Shown: positions 24,631 to 34,647 of the stretch, piece by piece
Numbering within the stretch: the stretch's first letter is position 1
How the letters are laid out: each line of letters starts with the position of its first letter
Assembly (NCBI GenBank): GCA_030824075.1
Contig: JAVBYJ010000032.1
Coordinates: 1 to 53,132, forward strand
Direction: 5' to 3'
DNA from: Geothrix sp.
GTDB lineage: Bacteria > Acidobacteriota > Holophagae > Holophagales > Holophagaceae
Length of the DNA stretch: 53,132 bases
Translations under genes and position numbers: made by a program
Notes under the pieces: generated by a model
The model's database searches: none
The model's input: only the letters and a program-made list of their open reading frames with translations
What the model was told of the DNA's origin: nothing

Positions 24631-25686
24631 ATGCTATGGCGCCAGTTCGTCATGGAATGGCGGCTCTACAGCCGCGATCGGGTGGCCATGTTCTGGACCA
24701 TGGCCTTTCCTGTGCTTCTGCTGCTTGGATTCGGGACGATCTTCAGGAACGAGGGTGGCCCCAGGCTCTCCGTGGTGCGAGTGGAATCCCAGGTCCCCAC
24801 GTCCCGGGACCTCGCCCTGGATCAGGCCCTGGCCGACCTCCAGGTCAAGGTTCAGACCCTTCCGAAAGCCGAAGCCGAGGCCCGCTGGTCCCGCGGCGAG
24901 ACAGCCACCCAGGTCGAACCCGACGGCGAAGGCTACCGGCTGCGGCTGAACAGCTACCTCATGGCCCAGGCTGGAGCGACGGCGGGCCTGGTGAATCAGG
25001 CCTGGCTGATGGCCCAGGCACGCCTGAATGGATCCCCCGACCCCCAGCGGATCCCCATCCAGGTGGAAAGCCCTGGCCGCAAGCACTCCGCCAACTACGC
25101 CGCCTTCCTGCTGCCGGGACTGCTGGGCCTGAACCTCGTCAGCATGGGGCTCTTCAGTGTGGGCATGGTGAACGTGTCGTACCGGGAGAAGGGCAAGTTC
25201 CGGCGCCTGGCCGTGACGCCGCTCCCCAAGTGGATCTTCCTGCTGGGCCAAGTGCTGCACCGGCTCACGGTCACCGTGATCCAGGCCGCCATTCTGCTAT
25301 TGGTGGGGCTCCTGGCCTTCGGCATCCAGAACCAGGGATCCTTCCTGAATCTGCTGCTCATCATGATCCTGGGCACGGGCTGCTTCATGGCCTTCGGCTT
25401 CGCCCTCAGCGGCTTCGCGGAAACCTCCGAAGGCTACGCCGCCCTCTCGAACCTGGTGTTCTTCCCCCTCATGATGCTCAGCGGCGTCTATTTCACCTTG
25501 GACGCGGCCCCGGCCTGGCTGCAGCATACGGTGGCCGTCATGCCCCTGGCGCCCTTTCTGCGGGCCCTGCGGGCGGTGTTCAACGATGGGGGCAGTCTCG
25601 CCGGACATGGCCTGGGCCTGACCATCGTGGCCGCCTGGGGCTTCGCAGCCTTTCTCCTGGCGGTCAAACGGTTCCGGTGGGCCTGA
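24631..25686 (+). CDS. ABC-2 type transporter permease
   Basis: The protein has 351 residues. An N-terminal helix (about 18-36, VAMFWTMAFPVLLLLGFG), a periplasmic loop of about 120 residues, then five C-terminal helices. The ABC-2 block NYAAFLLPGLLGLNLVSMGLFSVGMVNVSYREKGKFRRLAVTPL and the final GYAALSNLVFFPLMMLSGVYF are characteristic. It is the membrane partner of the ATPase upstream and would export a drug, lipid or polysaccharide-type substrate. Its ribosome site (AGAGG) is supplied by the end of the structured element. Confidence 0.92.
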   Translation: MLWRQFVMEWRLYSRDRVAMFWTMAFPVLLLLGFGTIFRNEGGPRLSVVRVESQVPTSRDLALDQALADLQVKVQTLPKAEAEARWSRGETATQVEPDGEGYRLRLNSYLMAQAGATAGLVNQAWLMAQARLNGSPDPQRIPIQVESPGRKHSANYAAFLLPGLLGLNLVSMGLFSVGMVNVSYREKGKFRRLAVTPLPKWIFLLGQVLHRLTVTVIQAAILLLVGLLAFGIQNQGSFLNLLLIMILGTGCFMAFGFALSGFAETSEGYAALSNLVFFPLMMLSGVYFTLDAAPAWLQHTVAVMPLAPFLRALRAVFNDGGSLAGHGLGLTIVAAWGFAAFLLAVKRFRWA

Positions 25687-25734
25687 TCTCGGCCAGGATT
25701 ACGCTCTCACCCCGGCCCGGCCGATGATGGGGGC

Positions 25735-28700
25735 ATGAAGGCTCGCCCTGCGCCCCAGAACCTTAGGGAGGCACTCGACGCATCGGAGCGCCGGGCCAAG
25801 GCTTTGCAGGACCGCCTGGATGCGGACAGCGGAATCATTGATGCGATCTCGGAGGCCATCTACATCCAGGACACGGAGGGGCGGTTCCTGAAGGTCAACG
25901 AGGGTGCCTCGCGGATGTACGGGTACCCGAAGGCCTCTTTCATCGGGAAGACACCTGAATTCCTTTCCGCGCCGGGGCGGAACGATCTGGAGTTAGTGGG
26001 CCGGGCCCTTGGGAGAACCCTCCAGGGAGAGCCTCAGCAATTCGAATACTGGGGACGGCGTCGAGATGGTCACATCTTCCCCAAGGATGTCCACCTCTAT
26101 CCCGGGACGTACCTGGGCCAGCCGGTGGTCATCGCCATCGCCCAGGACATCTCGGGACGGAAGCGAGCCGAGCAGATCCGGGATTCCGCCTACCGGATCT
26201 CGGAGGCAGCGCTGGGTGCCAAGGACTTGCCGACGCTGTACCACTCGGTCCATGACATCCTGCGGACCCTGTTTCCCGCCGAGAACTGCTTCATCGCCCT
26301 GCACGACCCGAGTACCGACACCATCAGCTGGCCCTACTGGGCGGATCAGCTGGACGATGCCCCACCATCCCGGCGATTCGGACGGGGCCTCTCCGAATAC
26401 GTCATCCGTACGGGCCAACCTCAGCTGCTCGACGGAACCCACATGGCGCGACTGGCCGCGACCGGGGAAATCGAGTTTCTCGGCTCCCAGTCCCTGGCCT
26501 GGATGGGCGTCCCTCTTCGGAATGATCAACGCGTCTTTGGTGCGCTCGTCATCCAGAGCTACGAGGGCGGGTTCACCTATCTGCCCGAGCACCTGGAGAT
26601 CCTTTCGTTCGTCTCCACCCAGGTCGCGATGGCCATCGACCGGAAGACCTTCGAAGAAAAGCTCCGGCTGGTCTCTGCCGCCGTGGAGGGCGCCCAGGAT
26701 TCTTTGTTCTGGATCAATGAACATGGGGGGTTCGAGTCCGTGAATGGAGCGGCCTGCCAGGGGCTTGGGTACACCCGGGAGGAACTCCTGTCGATGTCCG
26801 TTCCCGACATCGACGCGAGCGTCACCCCCAAACTCTGGAAGGACATCTGGGAGGATGTCAGGAAGGGGATGGCCGCGGTCCGGGAGACGACCCAGCGCCG
26901 AAAGGACGGCACCTTCCGGCCCGTCGAGCTGTCCCGGACGATGGTGACCTTCGAGGGGCGGGACCTGCTGTTCGTCTCGGCCCGGGACATCACCGTCCGG
27001 AAAAGGGCGGATGCCGCGCTCCAGACCAGCGAGGACAAGTTCTCTCGGGCCTTCCATGCCAGTCCTGATGCCATCAACCTCACGCGGCTGGATGACAGCA
27101 CCTACCTGGACGTCAGCGAGGGCTTCGAGAAACTCAGCGGCTGGTCCAGGGAGGAGGCCATCGGCCATACCGCGTTGGGCCTGAACCTCTGGGTAGATCC
27201 CCGGGACCGCGAACAAGCCGTCGAACTGATCAGGAATCAGGGCGAATACACGGGACTGGAGATCCGCTTCCGCCGGAAGGATGGCAGTATCCTGACCGGT
27301 CTGATGTCCGGCAAAGTCATGGAAGTGGACGGCGTCCCCTGTCTGCTGTCCATCACCCGGGACATCACCGACCGCAAGCTTGCCGAAGTGGCTCTGAGGA
27401 CCGCTGAACAGCGCCTTCGGACAGTCTTGTCCAACTCTCAGGCTGTGATCTACCAGCTGGATCCCGAAGGCCGATTCCTCCTCTCCGAAGGGCTGGGCCT
27501 GGCGAACCTGGGCCTCCGCCCCGGACAGGTCCTGGGGAAGAGCGCCCTGGATCTCTTTCAGGCCGATCACGAGACTGTGGCCCAGATCCACCGGGCCCTG
27601 GCAGGGCAAGGCTCCCGGCAAGTCTCAGAGGCAGGCGGCCGCCTTTTCGACAACTTCCTGACACCTGTGTTCGACGAGCAGGGACACCTGGAAAGCGTCA
27701 TCGGCATCGCCACAGACGTGACCGAACGCCAGCAGTTCGAAGAAGCCCTCCGGCAGTCCCAGAAGCTCGAAAGCCTGGGCCTCCTCGCTGGCGGCATCGC
27801 GCACGATTTCAACAACCTGCTCACGGTGGTCCTGGGGAACCTGAATCTCGCCCAGATGCATCTGCCCGAGAATGCCAAGGCCCAGCCCTACCTCGCCAAG
27901 ATGGAAGCCACGGTCATGAGGGCCACGGAACTCACGAAACAGATGCTGGCCTATTCCGGACGGGGGCACTTCCTCGTGAAACCCCACGACCTCAACGAGG
28001 TCGTCCGGGAGGTTACCCACCTCCTCGAGGTGTCCATCTCCAAGAAGATCCGTCTGCGGTTCGATCTGGAGGCCGGGATTCCAGCCATCCTTGCCGATGC
28101 CGCTCAAATCCAGCAGGTGGTCATGAATCTGGTGACCAACGCCTCGGATGCCATCGGCGACCGGGAAGGCCTCATCCATCTCTCCACCTCCGCCACCGTC
28201 CTTGGCGAGCGGGAGCTTCAGTCGATCTACCGCGGGGAGTCCCTGGCTCCGGGCCGCTATGTCCTGCTGGAGGTCGCAGACACGGGCATCGGCATGTCCT
28301 CGGAGGTGATGACGCGGATCTTTGACCCGTTCTTCACCACCAAGGCCGCCGGCCGAGGACTTGGCCTCTCGGCGATGCTCGGCATCCTTCGAGGACACGG
28401 CGCAGGGCTGTGCCTCACCAGCGAGGAGGGGCACGGAAGCTCCTTCCGGCTCTGTTTCCCGGCCTCGAACGAACAGACCGCCACGACTGCTCCCGCCACC
28501 GAGGCGACGTCATCCCATCCCTTGCGTGGCCGGATTCTGCTGGTGGATGACGAGGACCTCATCCTTGGCACCATCGAATCCGCCCTTCGAGCCCTCGGGC
28601 TGGAAGTCGTCACGGCCAGGGACGGCCTGGAGGCCCTGGAACGGTTCCGGGAGGCGAACCCCCGCCCCGACCTGGTTCTCATGGACCTCACCATGCCCCG

Positions 28701-28890
28701 CATGGATGGCCGGGAGGCCTTCCGGGCCATGCACGACCTGGACCCCTCCGTCCCCGTGGTGCTCAGCAGCGGTTTCACCGAGGTGGATTCCCTCAAGACG
28801 CTGTCAGGCCAGGGGCCTGCCGGGTTTATCCAGAAGCCCTATCAGGTGAAGGAACTCCGCCAATTGCTCCAGAGACTGCTTGGAGTCTGA
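25735..28890 (+). CDS. Hybrid sensor histidine kinase/response regulator with PAS and GAF domains
   Basis: The protein has 1051 residues and no membrane helix, so it is a cytoplasmic sensor. Order: PAS (about 35-145), GAF (about 155-305), three further PAS/PAC units (about 310-430, 430-555, 560-680), HisKA with phospho-acceptor His690 in GGIAHDFNNLLT, HATPase (about 785-905, with NLVTNASDAIG, ADTGIGM and GRGLGLS), and a C-terminal receiver (about 932-1050) with Asp984 in LVLMDLTMPRMDG and Lys in FIQKPY. The HDFNNLL form of the H-box is typical of soluble multi-PAS hybrid kinases. No cognate output regulator is adjacent. It precedes the MFS-hutH operon by about 48 bases and may sense a signal related to it. 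Confidence 0.95.
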   Translation: MKARPAPQNLREALDASERRAKALQDRLDADSGIIDAISEAIYIQDTEGRFLKVNEGASRMYGYPKASFIGKTPEFLSAPGRNDLELVGRALGRTLQGEPQQFEYWGRRRDGHIFPKDVHLYPGTYLGQPVVIAIAQDISGRKRAEQIRDSAYRISEAALGAKDLPTLYHSVHDILRTLFPAENCFIALHDPSTDTISWPYWADQLDDAPPSRRFGRGLSEYVIRTGQPQLLDGTHMARLAATGEIEFLGSQSLAWMGVPLRNDQRVFGALVIQSYEGGFTYLPEHLEILSFVSTQVAMAIDRKTFEEKLRLVSAAVEGAQDSLFWINEHGGFESVNGAACQGLGYTREELLSMSVPDIDASVTPKLWKDIWEDVRKGMAAVRETTQRRKDGTFRPVELSRTMVTFEGRDLLFVSARDITVRKRADAALQTSEDKFSRAFHASPDAINLTRLDDSTYLDVSEGFEKLSGWSREEAIGHTALGLNLWVDPRDREQAVELIRNQGEYTGLEIRFRRKDGSILTGLMSGKVMEVDGVPCLLSITRDITDRKLAEVALRTAEQRLRTVLSNSQAVIYQLDPEGRFLLSEGLGLANLGLRPGQVLGKSALDLFQADHETVAQIHRALAGQGSRQVSEAGGRLFDNFLTPVFDEQGHLESVIGIATDVTERQQFEEALRQSQKLESLGLLAGGIAHDFNNLLTVVLGNLNLAQMHLPENAKAQPYLAKMEATVMRATELTKQMLAYSGRGHFLVKPHDLNEVVREVTHLLEVSISKKIRLRFDLEAGIPAILADAAQIQQVVMNLVTNASDAIGDREGLIHLSTSATVLGERELQSIYRGESLAPGRYVLLEVADTGIGMSSEVMTRIFDPFFTTKAAGRGLGLSAMLGILRGHGAGLCLTSEEGHGSSFRLCFPASNEQTATTAPATEATSSHPLRGRILLVDDEDLILGTIESALRALGLEVVTARDGLEALERFREANPRPDLVLMDLTMPRMDGREAFRAMHDLDPSVPVVLSSGFTEVDSLKTLSGQGPAGFIQKPYQVKELRQLLQRLLGV

Positions 28891-28938
28891 GGGGAGCCTG
28901 GGTCTCTGGCTGGCTACACTGGGAGGCTGGAGAGCCTC

Positions 28939-30207
28939 ATGCAGTCTTCCAAACGCGCCCGGATGGCCATCTTCCTCACGGTCTTCGTCGACCTTCTGGG
29001 CTTCGGCATCGTCATTCCGATCCTTCCCCTCTACGCACAGGCCATTGCCGATCATCCGAGCCACTGGATGGAAAGCGTCAATCATTTCCTGGGCCTCGGC
29101 GGGGCGGGGACCACGCCCGGCGCGTTCTGGGCCGGCGTGGCCTTCCTCAGTTTCAGCCTCATGCAGTTCATCGCCTCTCCCATCCTGGGTCGGGTATCCG
29201 ATCTGGTGGGCCGCAAGCCGGTCCTTTGGATCAGCCTCATCGGGTCGGCCCTCGGCTACCTGATGCTGGCCCTCACCAGCCGCTTTGAATGGATCCTTGC
29301 GGCCCGGCTCCTCGACGGCATCACCGGCGGCAACATCGCGGTGGCCCAGGCGGCCATGGCGGACAGTTCAGAACCCGAGGAACGATCCAAGGTCATGGGC
29401 ATGATCGGTGCCGCCTTCGGCCTGGGCTTTGTGCTGGGCCCGGCCATGGCGGGCATCCTGAGTGGAAGTGACTTTGGCCACCACCTGCTGGCCACCCGCG
29501 GCTGGCATCTGCCCTTCTTCGTGGCGGCCGGTCTGTCCCTGCTGGCCTCGCTGATGGTGCTCCTGTGGATGCCGGAGACGCTCACGGACGAGGTGCGCGC
29601 CCGGGCCCGGTCCCACGAAAGCCGTGGCCATGCGCTGGTGAAGGCCATGAAACGACCCGGGATGCCCCAGATCCTGGGCGTATCCCTGCTGGCCATGGCA
29701 GGTTTCGCCATGATGGAAGGCACCTTCGCCCTGTTGGTCCACCAGCGCTTTGATTTTCATCAGCGCGAAGTAGGCTTCCTCTTCGCGGGCATCGGCGTGC
29801 TCCTCGTGATCTACCAAGGTGGCCTGGTGCGAGTCGTGGCCAAGCGCATTCCCGAGCGCGTGGCCCTCATCATCGGCCTCGTGTTCATGGGCCTGGCGCT
29901 GCCGCTGATGCCTAAGGCACCGTGGATGTGGCCCTTTATCCTCCTCTTGATCCCGCTCTCCTGGGGCAGCGGCATGGGCAACACGGCAGGCACGGCCCTG
30001 GCTAGCCAATTGACGCCCCCTGAGGACCAGGGCGGCCTCTTCGGCGTGCTCAACGCCATGTCCGGCGTCGGCCGCATCATTGGCCCCGCGGTAGGCACGT
30101 TTACCTTCGCCCGCTGGGGTGGCCAGGCCACCTACACCATTGCAGGGCTCACCCTGGGCCTGGCCCTGGTGCTGGCCCTGACCCTATCCCGCAAGGAAGT
30201 TCGATGA
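28939..30207 (+). CDS. MFS transporter (TetA/drug-efflux-like)
   Basis: The protein has 422 residues with about 12 transmembrane helices. The first helix FVDLLGFGIVIPILPLYAQ and motif A (GRVSDLVGRKPVL) in the loop after helix 2 are typical of the DHA1/TetA group. LDGITGGNIAVAQAAMAD and FGLGFVLGPAMAGILSG are motifs of helices 4-5. Proton-driven export of a small molecule is expected. Its stop overlaps the hutH-like start (ATGA); it is the first of five genes joined this way. Confidence 0.9.
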   Translation: MQSSKRARMAIFLTVFVDLLGFGIVIPILPLYAQAIADHPSHWMESVNHFLGLGGAGTTPGAFWAGVAFLSFSLMQFIASPILGRVSDLVGRKPVLWISLIGSALGYLMLALTSRFEWILAARLLDGITGGNIAVAQAAMADSSEPEERSKVMGMIGAAFGLGFVLGPAMAGILSGSDFGHHLLATRGWHLPFFVAAGLSLLASLMVLLWMPETLTDEVRARARSHESRGHALVKAMKRPGMPQILGVSLLAMAGFAMMEGTFALLVHQRFDFHQREVGFLFAGIGVLLVIYQGGLVRVVAKRIPERVALIIGLVFMGLALPLMPKAPWMWPFILLLIPLSWGSGMGNTAGTALASQLTPPEDQGGLFGVLNAMSGVGRIIGPAVGTFTFARWGGQATYTIAGLTLGLALVLALTLSRKEVR

Positions 30208-31694
30208 TCCGACTCGACGGCTGTTCCCTCACCGCTCCCCTGCTCGCGCGCATCGCCGCCGGGGAGGGGGTCGAACTGGACCAAGGCGCCCTTGCCCTGG
30301 TGGTGGAGAACCGGGCGGTGGTGGACCGCATCGTGGCCGAAGGCCGGACGGTCTACGGCATCAATACAGGGTTCGGCCAGTTCGCCACGGTGGTGATCCC
30401 TCCGGATCAGCTCCAGCTGCTCCAGCTCAACCTCATTCGCAGCCACGCCGCGGGAGTGGGGGATCCTCTGCCCAGGGACCAGACCCGCGCCCTCATGGCC
30501 GCCCGCATCAACTGCCTGCTGAAAGCCCACAGTGGCATCCGGCCCGAACCCATCCACCTGCTCACCGAGTGCCTGAACCGCGATGTGGTACCCGTGGTGC
30601 CCTGCCAGGGCAGCGTGGGCGCCAGCGGCGACCTGGCGCCCCTGGCCCACATGGCCCTGCTGCTGGTGGGCGAAGGGCTGGCCTGGTCGGGCGGGCAGCC
30701 CATCCCGGGAGGTCAGGCGCTGGCCGAAGCCGGTCTCTCGCCCGTGACCCTCCAGGCCAAGGAGGGCCTCGCCCTCATCAACGGGACTCAGCTCATCACC
30801 TCCCTCGGCAATCTGGCGGTGGAGAAGTTCACCCGACTGACCAGGCTGGCCGACGAGATTGCCGGTCTCAGCCTGGAGGCCCTGCGCGGTACCCGCGCCG
30901 CTTTCGATCCGCGCATCCACGCCGCCCGGCCTCATCCGGGTCAGATCCTGGTGGCCGCCCACATGCGTGAACTCCTGGGCGACACCAGCGCCATCGCCGA
31001 CAGCCACCGGGACTGCCACCGGGTGCAGGACGCCTACAGCCTGCGCTGCCTTCCCCAGGTGCACGGTGTGACCCGGGATGCCCTCGCCTTCGCTGGGGCC
31101 ATCCTGGAACGGGAACTCAACAGTGCCACGGACAACCCGATGATCTTCACGGACACGCAGGAATCCCGCTCCGGTGGCAACTTCCACGGCCAGTACCCCG
31201 CCTTCGCTTGTGATGTGCTCGCCATCGCTGCGGCCGACCTGGCCAGCATTTCGGAACGCCGCCAGGAGCGGCTGGTGAACCCGGCTTATTCCGATCTGCC
31301 CGCCTTCCTGACCCAGAACGGCGGCCTGGAGTCGGGCTTCATGATGGCCCACGTCACCTCCGCGGCCCTGGTTAGCGAGATGAAAGGCCTGGCCCATCCC
31401 GCCTGCGTGGATACCATCCCCACCAGTGCCGGCAAGGAGGATCACGTGAGCATGGGCCCCATCGCTGCCCGCAAGCTGATTCGCGCCGTGGACGCCCTGG
31501 AACAGGTGCTGGCCATTGAGGCCCGCATGGCCCTGGAAGGCCTCCGTATCATCGGGCTGGCCCCCGCCGCGGGCCTGCAGCCCCTGATGGACCGCCTTTC
31601 GGAGGCTTGCGCCCCCTGGTCGGACCGCGTCATGTTTGAGGAAATCCACGCCACCCTCGGCGCCCTCCGCGTCTATGAGGAATCCCGTCCATGA
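30204..31694 (+). CDS. hutH: Histidine ammonia-lyase (aromatic amino acid lyase family)
   Basis: The protein has 496 residues. The MIO cofactor triad is in GSVGASGDLAPLAHMAL. Active-site residues of the HAL type are present: YGINTGFG (Tyr), IRSHAAGVG (His, where tyrosine and phenylalanine lyases differ), NGTQLITS (Asn), QDAYSLRCLPQVHG (Gln/Tyr/Arg) and EDHVSMGP (Glu). It would turn histidine into urocanate and ammonia. No hutU, hutI or hutG lies in the window; instead it is overlapped by an exporter and an HD-domain gene. This raises the possibility of a different amino acid or a signalling or biosynthetic role. Confidence 0.88.
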   Translation: MIRLDGCSLTAPLLARIAAGEGVELDQGALALVVENRAVVDRIVAEGRTVYGINTGFGQFATVVIPPDQLQLLQLNLIRSHAAGVGDPLPRDQTRALMAARINCLLKAHSGIRPEPIHLLTECLNRDVVPVVPCQGSVGASGDLAPLAHMALLLVGEGLAWSGGQPIPGGQALAEAGLSPVTLQAKEGLALINGTQLITSLGNLAVEKFTRLTRLADEIAGLSLEALRGTRAAFDPRIHAARPHPGQILVAAHMRELLGDTSAIADSHRDCHRVQDAYSLRCLPQVHGVTRDALAFAGAILERELNSATDNPMIFTDTQESRSGGNFHGQYPAFACDVLAIAAADLASISERRQERLVNPAYSDLPAFLTQNGGLESGFMMAHVTSAALVSEMKGLAHPACVDTIPTSAGKEDHVSMGPIAARKLIRAVDALEQVLAIEARMALEGLRIIGLAPAAGLQPLMDRLSEACAPWSDRVMFEEIHATLGALRVYEESRP

Positions 31695-32371
31695 CCCAGC
31701 CCACCCCCTGGCGGACCGCCTGCGAACAGGCGCTACGGCGCTTCTCGGACGCCGATGCGATCCGGTTCTGGGGCATCGGCCATGAGGTGGAGGGGACCTA
31801 CCGGCCCATCTTCAACTACCGCTTCGAGCACACCTACGCGGCGGTCCTCCTGGCGCGCTGGCTGGCGCCCGCGGTGGGCGCCGATGCCGAGGTGGTCGAG
31901 TGCGCGGCCTGGCTGCATGACGTGGCCAAGCGCCTGAAGGATCCCCACACCAAAGACACGCATGCCCAGGACGCCTCGGCACGGGTCGAAGACATCCTCG
32001 CGGGCACGGATTTTCCACCGGGGAAGATCCCCGCGGTGCGCCACGCCATCGAACACCATGTGGGGCTGAAACTCACGAAGCGGCTGGAGCCCCTCGAAAC
32101 CGCCTGCCTCTGGGACTGCGACAAGCTCAGCAAGATCGGGGCGGCGAGCCTCATCCACTTCGGCTGCATCAGCGGCGCCTTCCAGCCCATCACAACGGAG
32201 GAGATCCTCTGCCGGGGCACGGCCTGGCTGGAGTTGGCCCGGGGAATCACCGCCAGCTTCAACACCGAACCTGCACGCCAGGAGGGTCGCCGCCGCCTGG
32301 CCTTCATCGAAGCCCACTATGCCCAGCTCCGGCGCGAGTGGTCGGATCCCATGGAGATGACGCCGCCATGA
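31691..32371 (+). CDS. HD-domain phosphohydrolase-like protein
   Basis: The protein has 226 residues. HD ligands are visible: the first His in FEHTYAAVLLARWLA, the HD pair in CAAWLHDVAKRL and a later His pair in AIEHHVGLKL, with Asp in LWDCDKLSKIG. The length suits a stand-alone HD hydrolase acting on nucleotides or similar phosphate esters. It is coupled by ATGA overlaps to hutH and to the HEAT-repeat gene. Substrate unknown. Confidence 0.82.
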   Translation: MTQPTPWRTACEQALRRFSDADAIRFWGIGHEVEGTYRPIFNYRFEHTYAAVLLARWLAPAVGADAEVVECAAWLHDVAKRLKDPHTKDTHAQDASARVEDILAGTDFPPGKIPAVRHAIEHHVGLKLTKRLEPLETACLWDCDKLSKIGAASLIHFGCISGAFQPITTEEILCRGTAWLELARGITASFNTEPARQEGRRRLAFIEAHYAQLRREWSDPMEMTPP

Positions 32372-34647
32372 ACGATTTCCTGCAGCTTGCCCAGAGCCTG
32401 TCCGTGGCCCTCAAGGCGCTGCAGATGTACACCGCGTCCCATCCCCGCGCCCAGGAATCCCTCGCCACCGCCCACGCGATCCTCGAACGGTGGCTGACGG
32501 ACCAGGAGCGCCTCCAATTCGTCGTCTCGGGATCCAAAGCCTTCCTCGATGGCCAGGTGCAGGACCCCCGGAGCCCCCACGTGGCGGCACTGGTGAAGCT
32601 CGTCTCTGAGCGGGGCGTCAGTGGCTTCGTCTTTGAACGCGGAGTGGCCGCCGAGGAATTGCTCGCTTTCCTTCAGGGACTCGCCACCAAACCACCGAAG
32701 ATCGAGGAACAGGGCGGCTTCGAAGCCCTGCTTACCGCGGCTGGCGTGAGGCACATCCGGGTGTCCCAGATCCGCTATCAGGAGGTGAGGGAAGGCGAGG
32801 AATCCGGAGTCGACGACCAGGCACCAGCCTTCTCGCCGGTTCCGCCTGCACCGCCGTCCCCAGACAACCTCGTCAAGGCCATCCGCGATGCCCTGCAGGC
32901 CTCGCTGGCCAAGGGTGCCCTCTCTGCGAGGGGCTCCACGGGCGGGAATCTGGACGAGGGCGAATTCGGATTCCTCCGGGAATTCCATCCAGCCGACCTC
33001 AGCGGTCTGGGACCGCTTGGACGGGAACTTGGCCTCGGAGACGGCATGCCCACGCCCTCTCAGCTGGGCACCCTCCGTCAGGTGCTCATGGGTTTGACGC
33101 CTGAGATCCAGCTGGGGCTGCTCGCGGGCCTTGCCAGCCTGCCCGAACACCCCGCTGGCTTGGCCCTGGGAGTGAAAGCCCTTGCGGGCGAGATCCTCGC
33201 CGTGGCCACCAGCTCGGCCCTGGCGAAGGGGAGCTCCTGGATCCAGCTCAAAGGCCCCCTCCAGGACATCCTCCGGCCCCTCTCCGACCGGACCTCCCTG
33301 GTGCGGACGCTGTCGGCGCACCTCCGTGCCTCTGGTCAGGACGCCTCCCAGGCCGAGGCCATCCTGCGCCACCTGGAATGGGAGGCCCTCAGCCTGGAGG
33401 CCAGACTGCTCAAGGTCCTCGAAGAGGGCCATCTGTTTGAATTGAGCCTGGAACAGCGCCTGGCCTTCCTGCGGGAACTCTTGGACCTCCGTCGCCACGA
33501 CGATTTCCTCCACATCCAGGAGGCGCTCCTTGAAAGCCTCCGGAGCGACCGGGCCGACCTGCGTCTGAAGGCCATCCAGACCCTGGCTGGCGTGGCACGG
33601 TGGGCTCACGACCCAGGCCTTCCTCCCGGAGCCGAGGGCCCCCTGGCCGAGGGTCTGAGGGCACACTTCGCCTGGGAGCCCGAACCCCCTGTCCACCGCT
33701 GGACCACCGAGGCTCTCGAATCACTGCTGGCGGGGTTGGTGTTGCGCGGCGACTTCGGACACGCCATGTCCGACCTGCAGGAACTTGAGGGGCTCTGCGC
33801 CTTCCTGGAAGAGCAGCACCCTTGGCGGAACGACGCGCTTTCCCGGTTGCGCACGGCCCTCCTCCGCCCCCAACTCCTGGATGCGACGATCACCCGCGCT
33901 TTCACTTTGGAACGGGACCAGATGATCCAGGAGGTGCATCCCTACCTGGAATTCCTGGGGGATCCCATGGCCTGGTACCTGGTGGGCCGCCTGGGGGAGG
34001 AGACAGATCGGACCCGCCGGGGACGCCTGGTCGAAGCCGTCCGGAGCATGGGACCCACGGCGCTGCCCGCCTTGATGGAAACCCTCACGTCGCCCGCCTG
34101 GTACCTGGTGCGCAATGCTCTGACCCTTCTGTCGGACCTGGGCGACGCCGGATGCGTCTCGGCCATCGTGCCCCTGCTCCGCCATCCTGAGCCCCGGGTG
34201 CGCCGCACGGCGGTGCGGGCCCTCTGGAAACTGGGCGGTCCGGGGGCCGAACCCCATCTCCTCGCACGAATGAAGGATACGGACGGGGAGACAATGCAGG
34301 AGATTCTGTTTGCCCTGGGCCAATTGCGCTCTGAGGGCAGCCTCCCTCAGGTGCTGGAACTGGCCCAGGACAAGCGGGTGATAGAGCGGCTCCGAATCCA
34401 GGCCCTGGAGACCCTTGGCCACATCGCCTCCCCCAAGGCCATGCCGGTCCTTCTCGAGTGCCTGCGTCGGAAAGGCTTCTTCGGTGGCGGGGAGTCTCCA
34501 GCCGTTCGTCTGGCGGCGGCCAAGGCCCTGGTGGCCCTCGGCACGGAGGAAGCCCTCGCCGCGCTGCAGCGGATCGTGGACAGCGAACCCAAGGGGGAGG
34601 AACGGGAATCACTCCGCCGGCTGTTTCAGCCCCCGGTGCAGCCATGA
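32368..34647 (+). CDS. HEAT-repeat scaffold protein
   Basis: The protein has 759 residues from an ATG overlapping the HD stop. The N-terminus (SVALKALQMYTASHPRAQESL) matches a helical segment seen in bacterial signalling scaffold proteins. A Pro/Ala linker occurs around 165-185, and a long helical middle follows. The C-terminal 200 residues carry HEAT repeats (RLVEAVRSMGPTALPALMETL, LTLLSDLGDAGCVSAIVPLLRHPEPRVRRTAVRALWKLG, ALETLGHIASPKAMPVLLECL). It has no enzymatic motif. Position directly before the histidine kinase suggests it helps sense or assemble the signal complex. Coupled to the kinase by ATGA. Confidence 0.82.
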   Translation: MNDFLQLAQSLSVALKALQMYTASHPRAQESLATAHAILERWLTDQERLQFVVSGSKAFLDGQVQDPRSPHVAALVKLVSERGVSGFVFERGVAAEELLAFLQGLATKPPKIEEQGGFEALLTAAGVRHIRVSQIRYQEVREGEESGVDDQAPAFSPVPPAPPSPDNLVKAIRDALQASLAKGALSARGSTGGNLDEGEFGFLREFHPADLSGLGPLGRELGLGDGMPTPSQLGTLRQVLMGLTPEIQLGLLAGLASLPEHPAGLALGVKALAGEILAVATSSALAKGSSWIQLKGPLQDILRPLSDRTSLVRTLSAHLRASGQDASQAEAILRHLEWEALSLEARLLKVLEEGHLFELSLEQRLAFLRELLDLRRHDDFLHIQEALLESLRSDRADLRLKAIQTLAGVARWAHDPGLPPGAEGPLAEGLRAHFAWEPEPPVHRWTTEALESLLAGLVLRGDFGHAMSDLQELEGLCAFLEEQHPWRNDALSRLRTALLRPQLLDATITRAFTLERDQMIQEVHPYLEFLGDPMAWYLVGRLGEETDRTRRGRLVEAVRSMGPTALPALMETLTSPAWYLVRNALTLLSDLGDAGCVSAIVPLLRHPEPRVRRTAVRALWKLGGPGAEPHLLARMKDTDGETMQEILFALGQLRSEGSLPQVLELAQDKRVIERLRIQALETLGHIASPKAMPVLLECLRRKGFFGGGESPAVRLAAAKALVALGTEEALAALQRIVDSEPKGEERESLRRLFQPPVQP

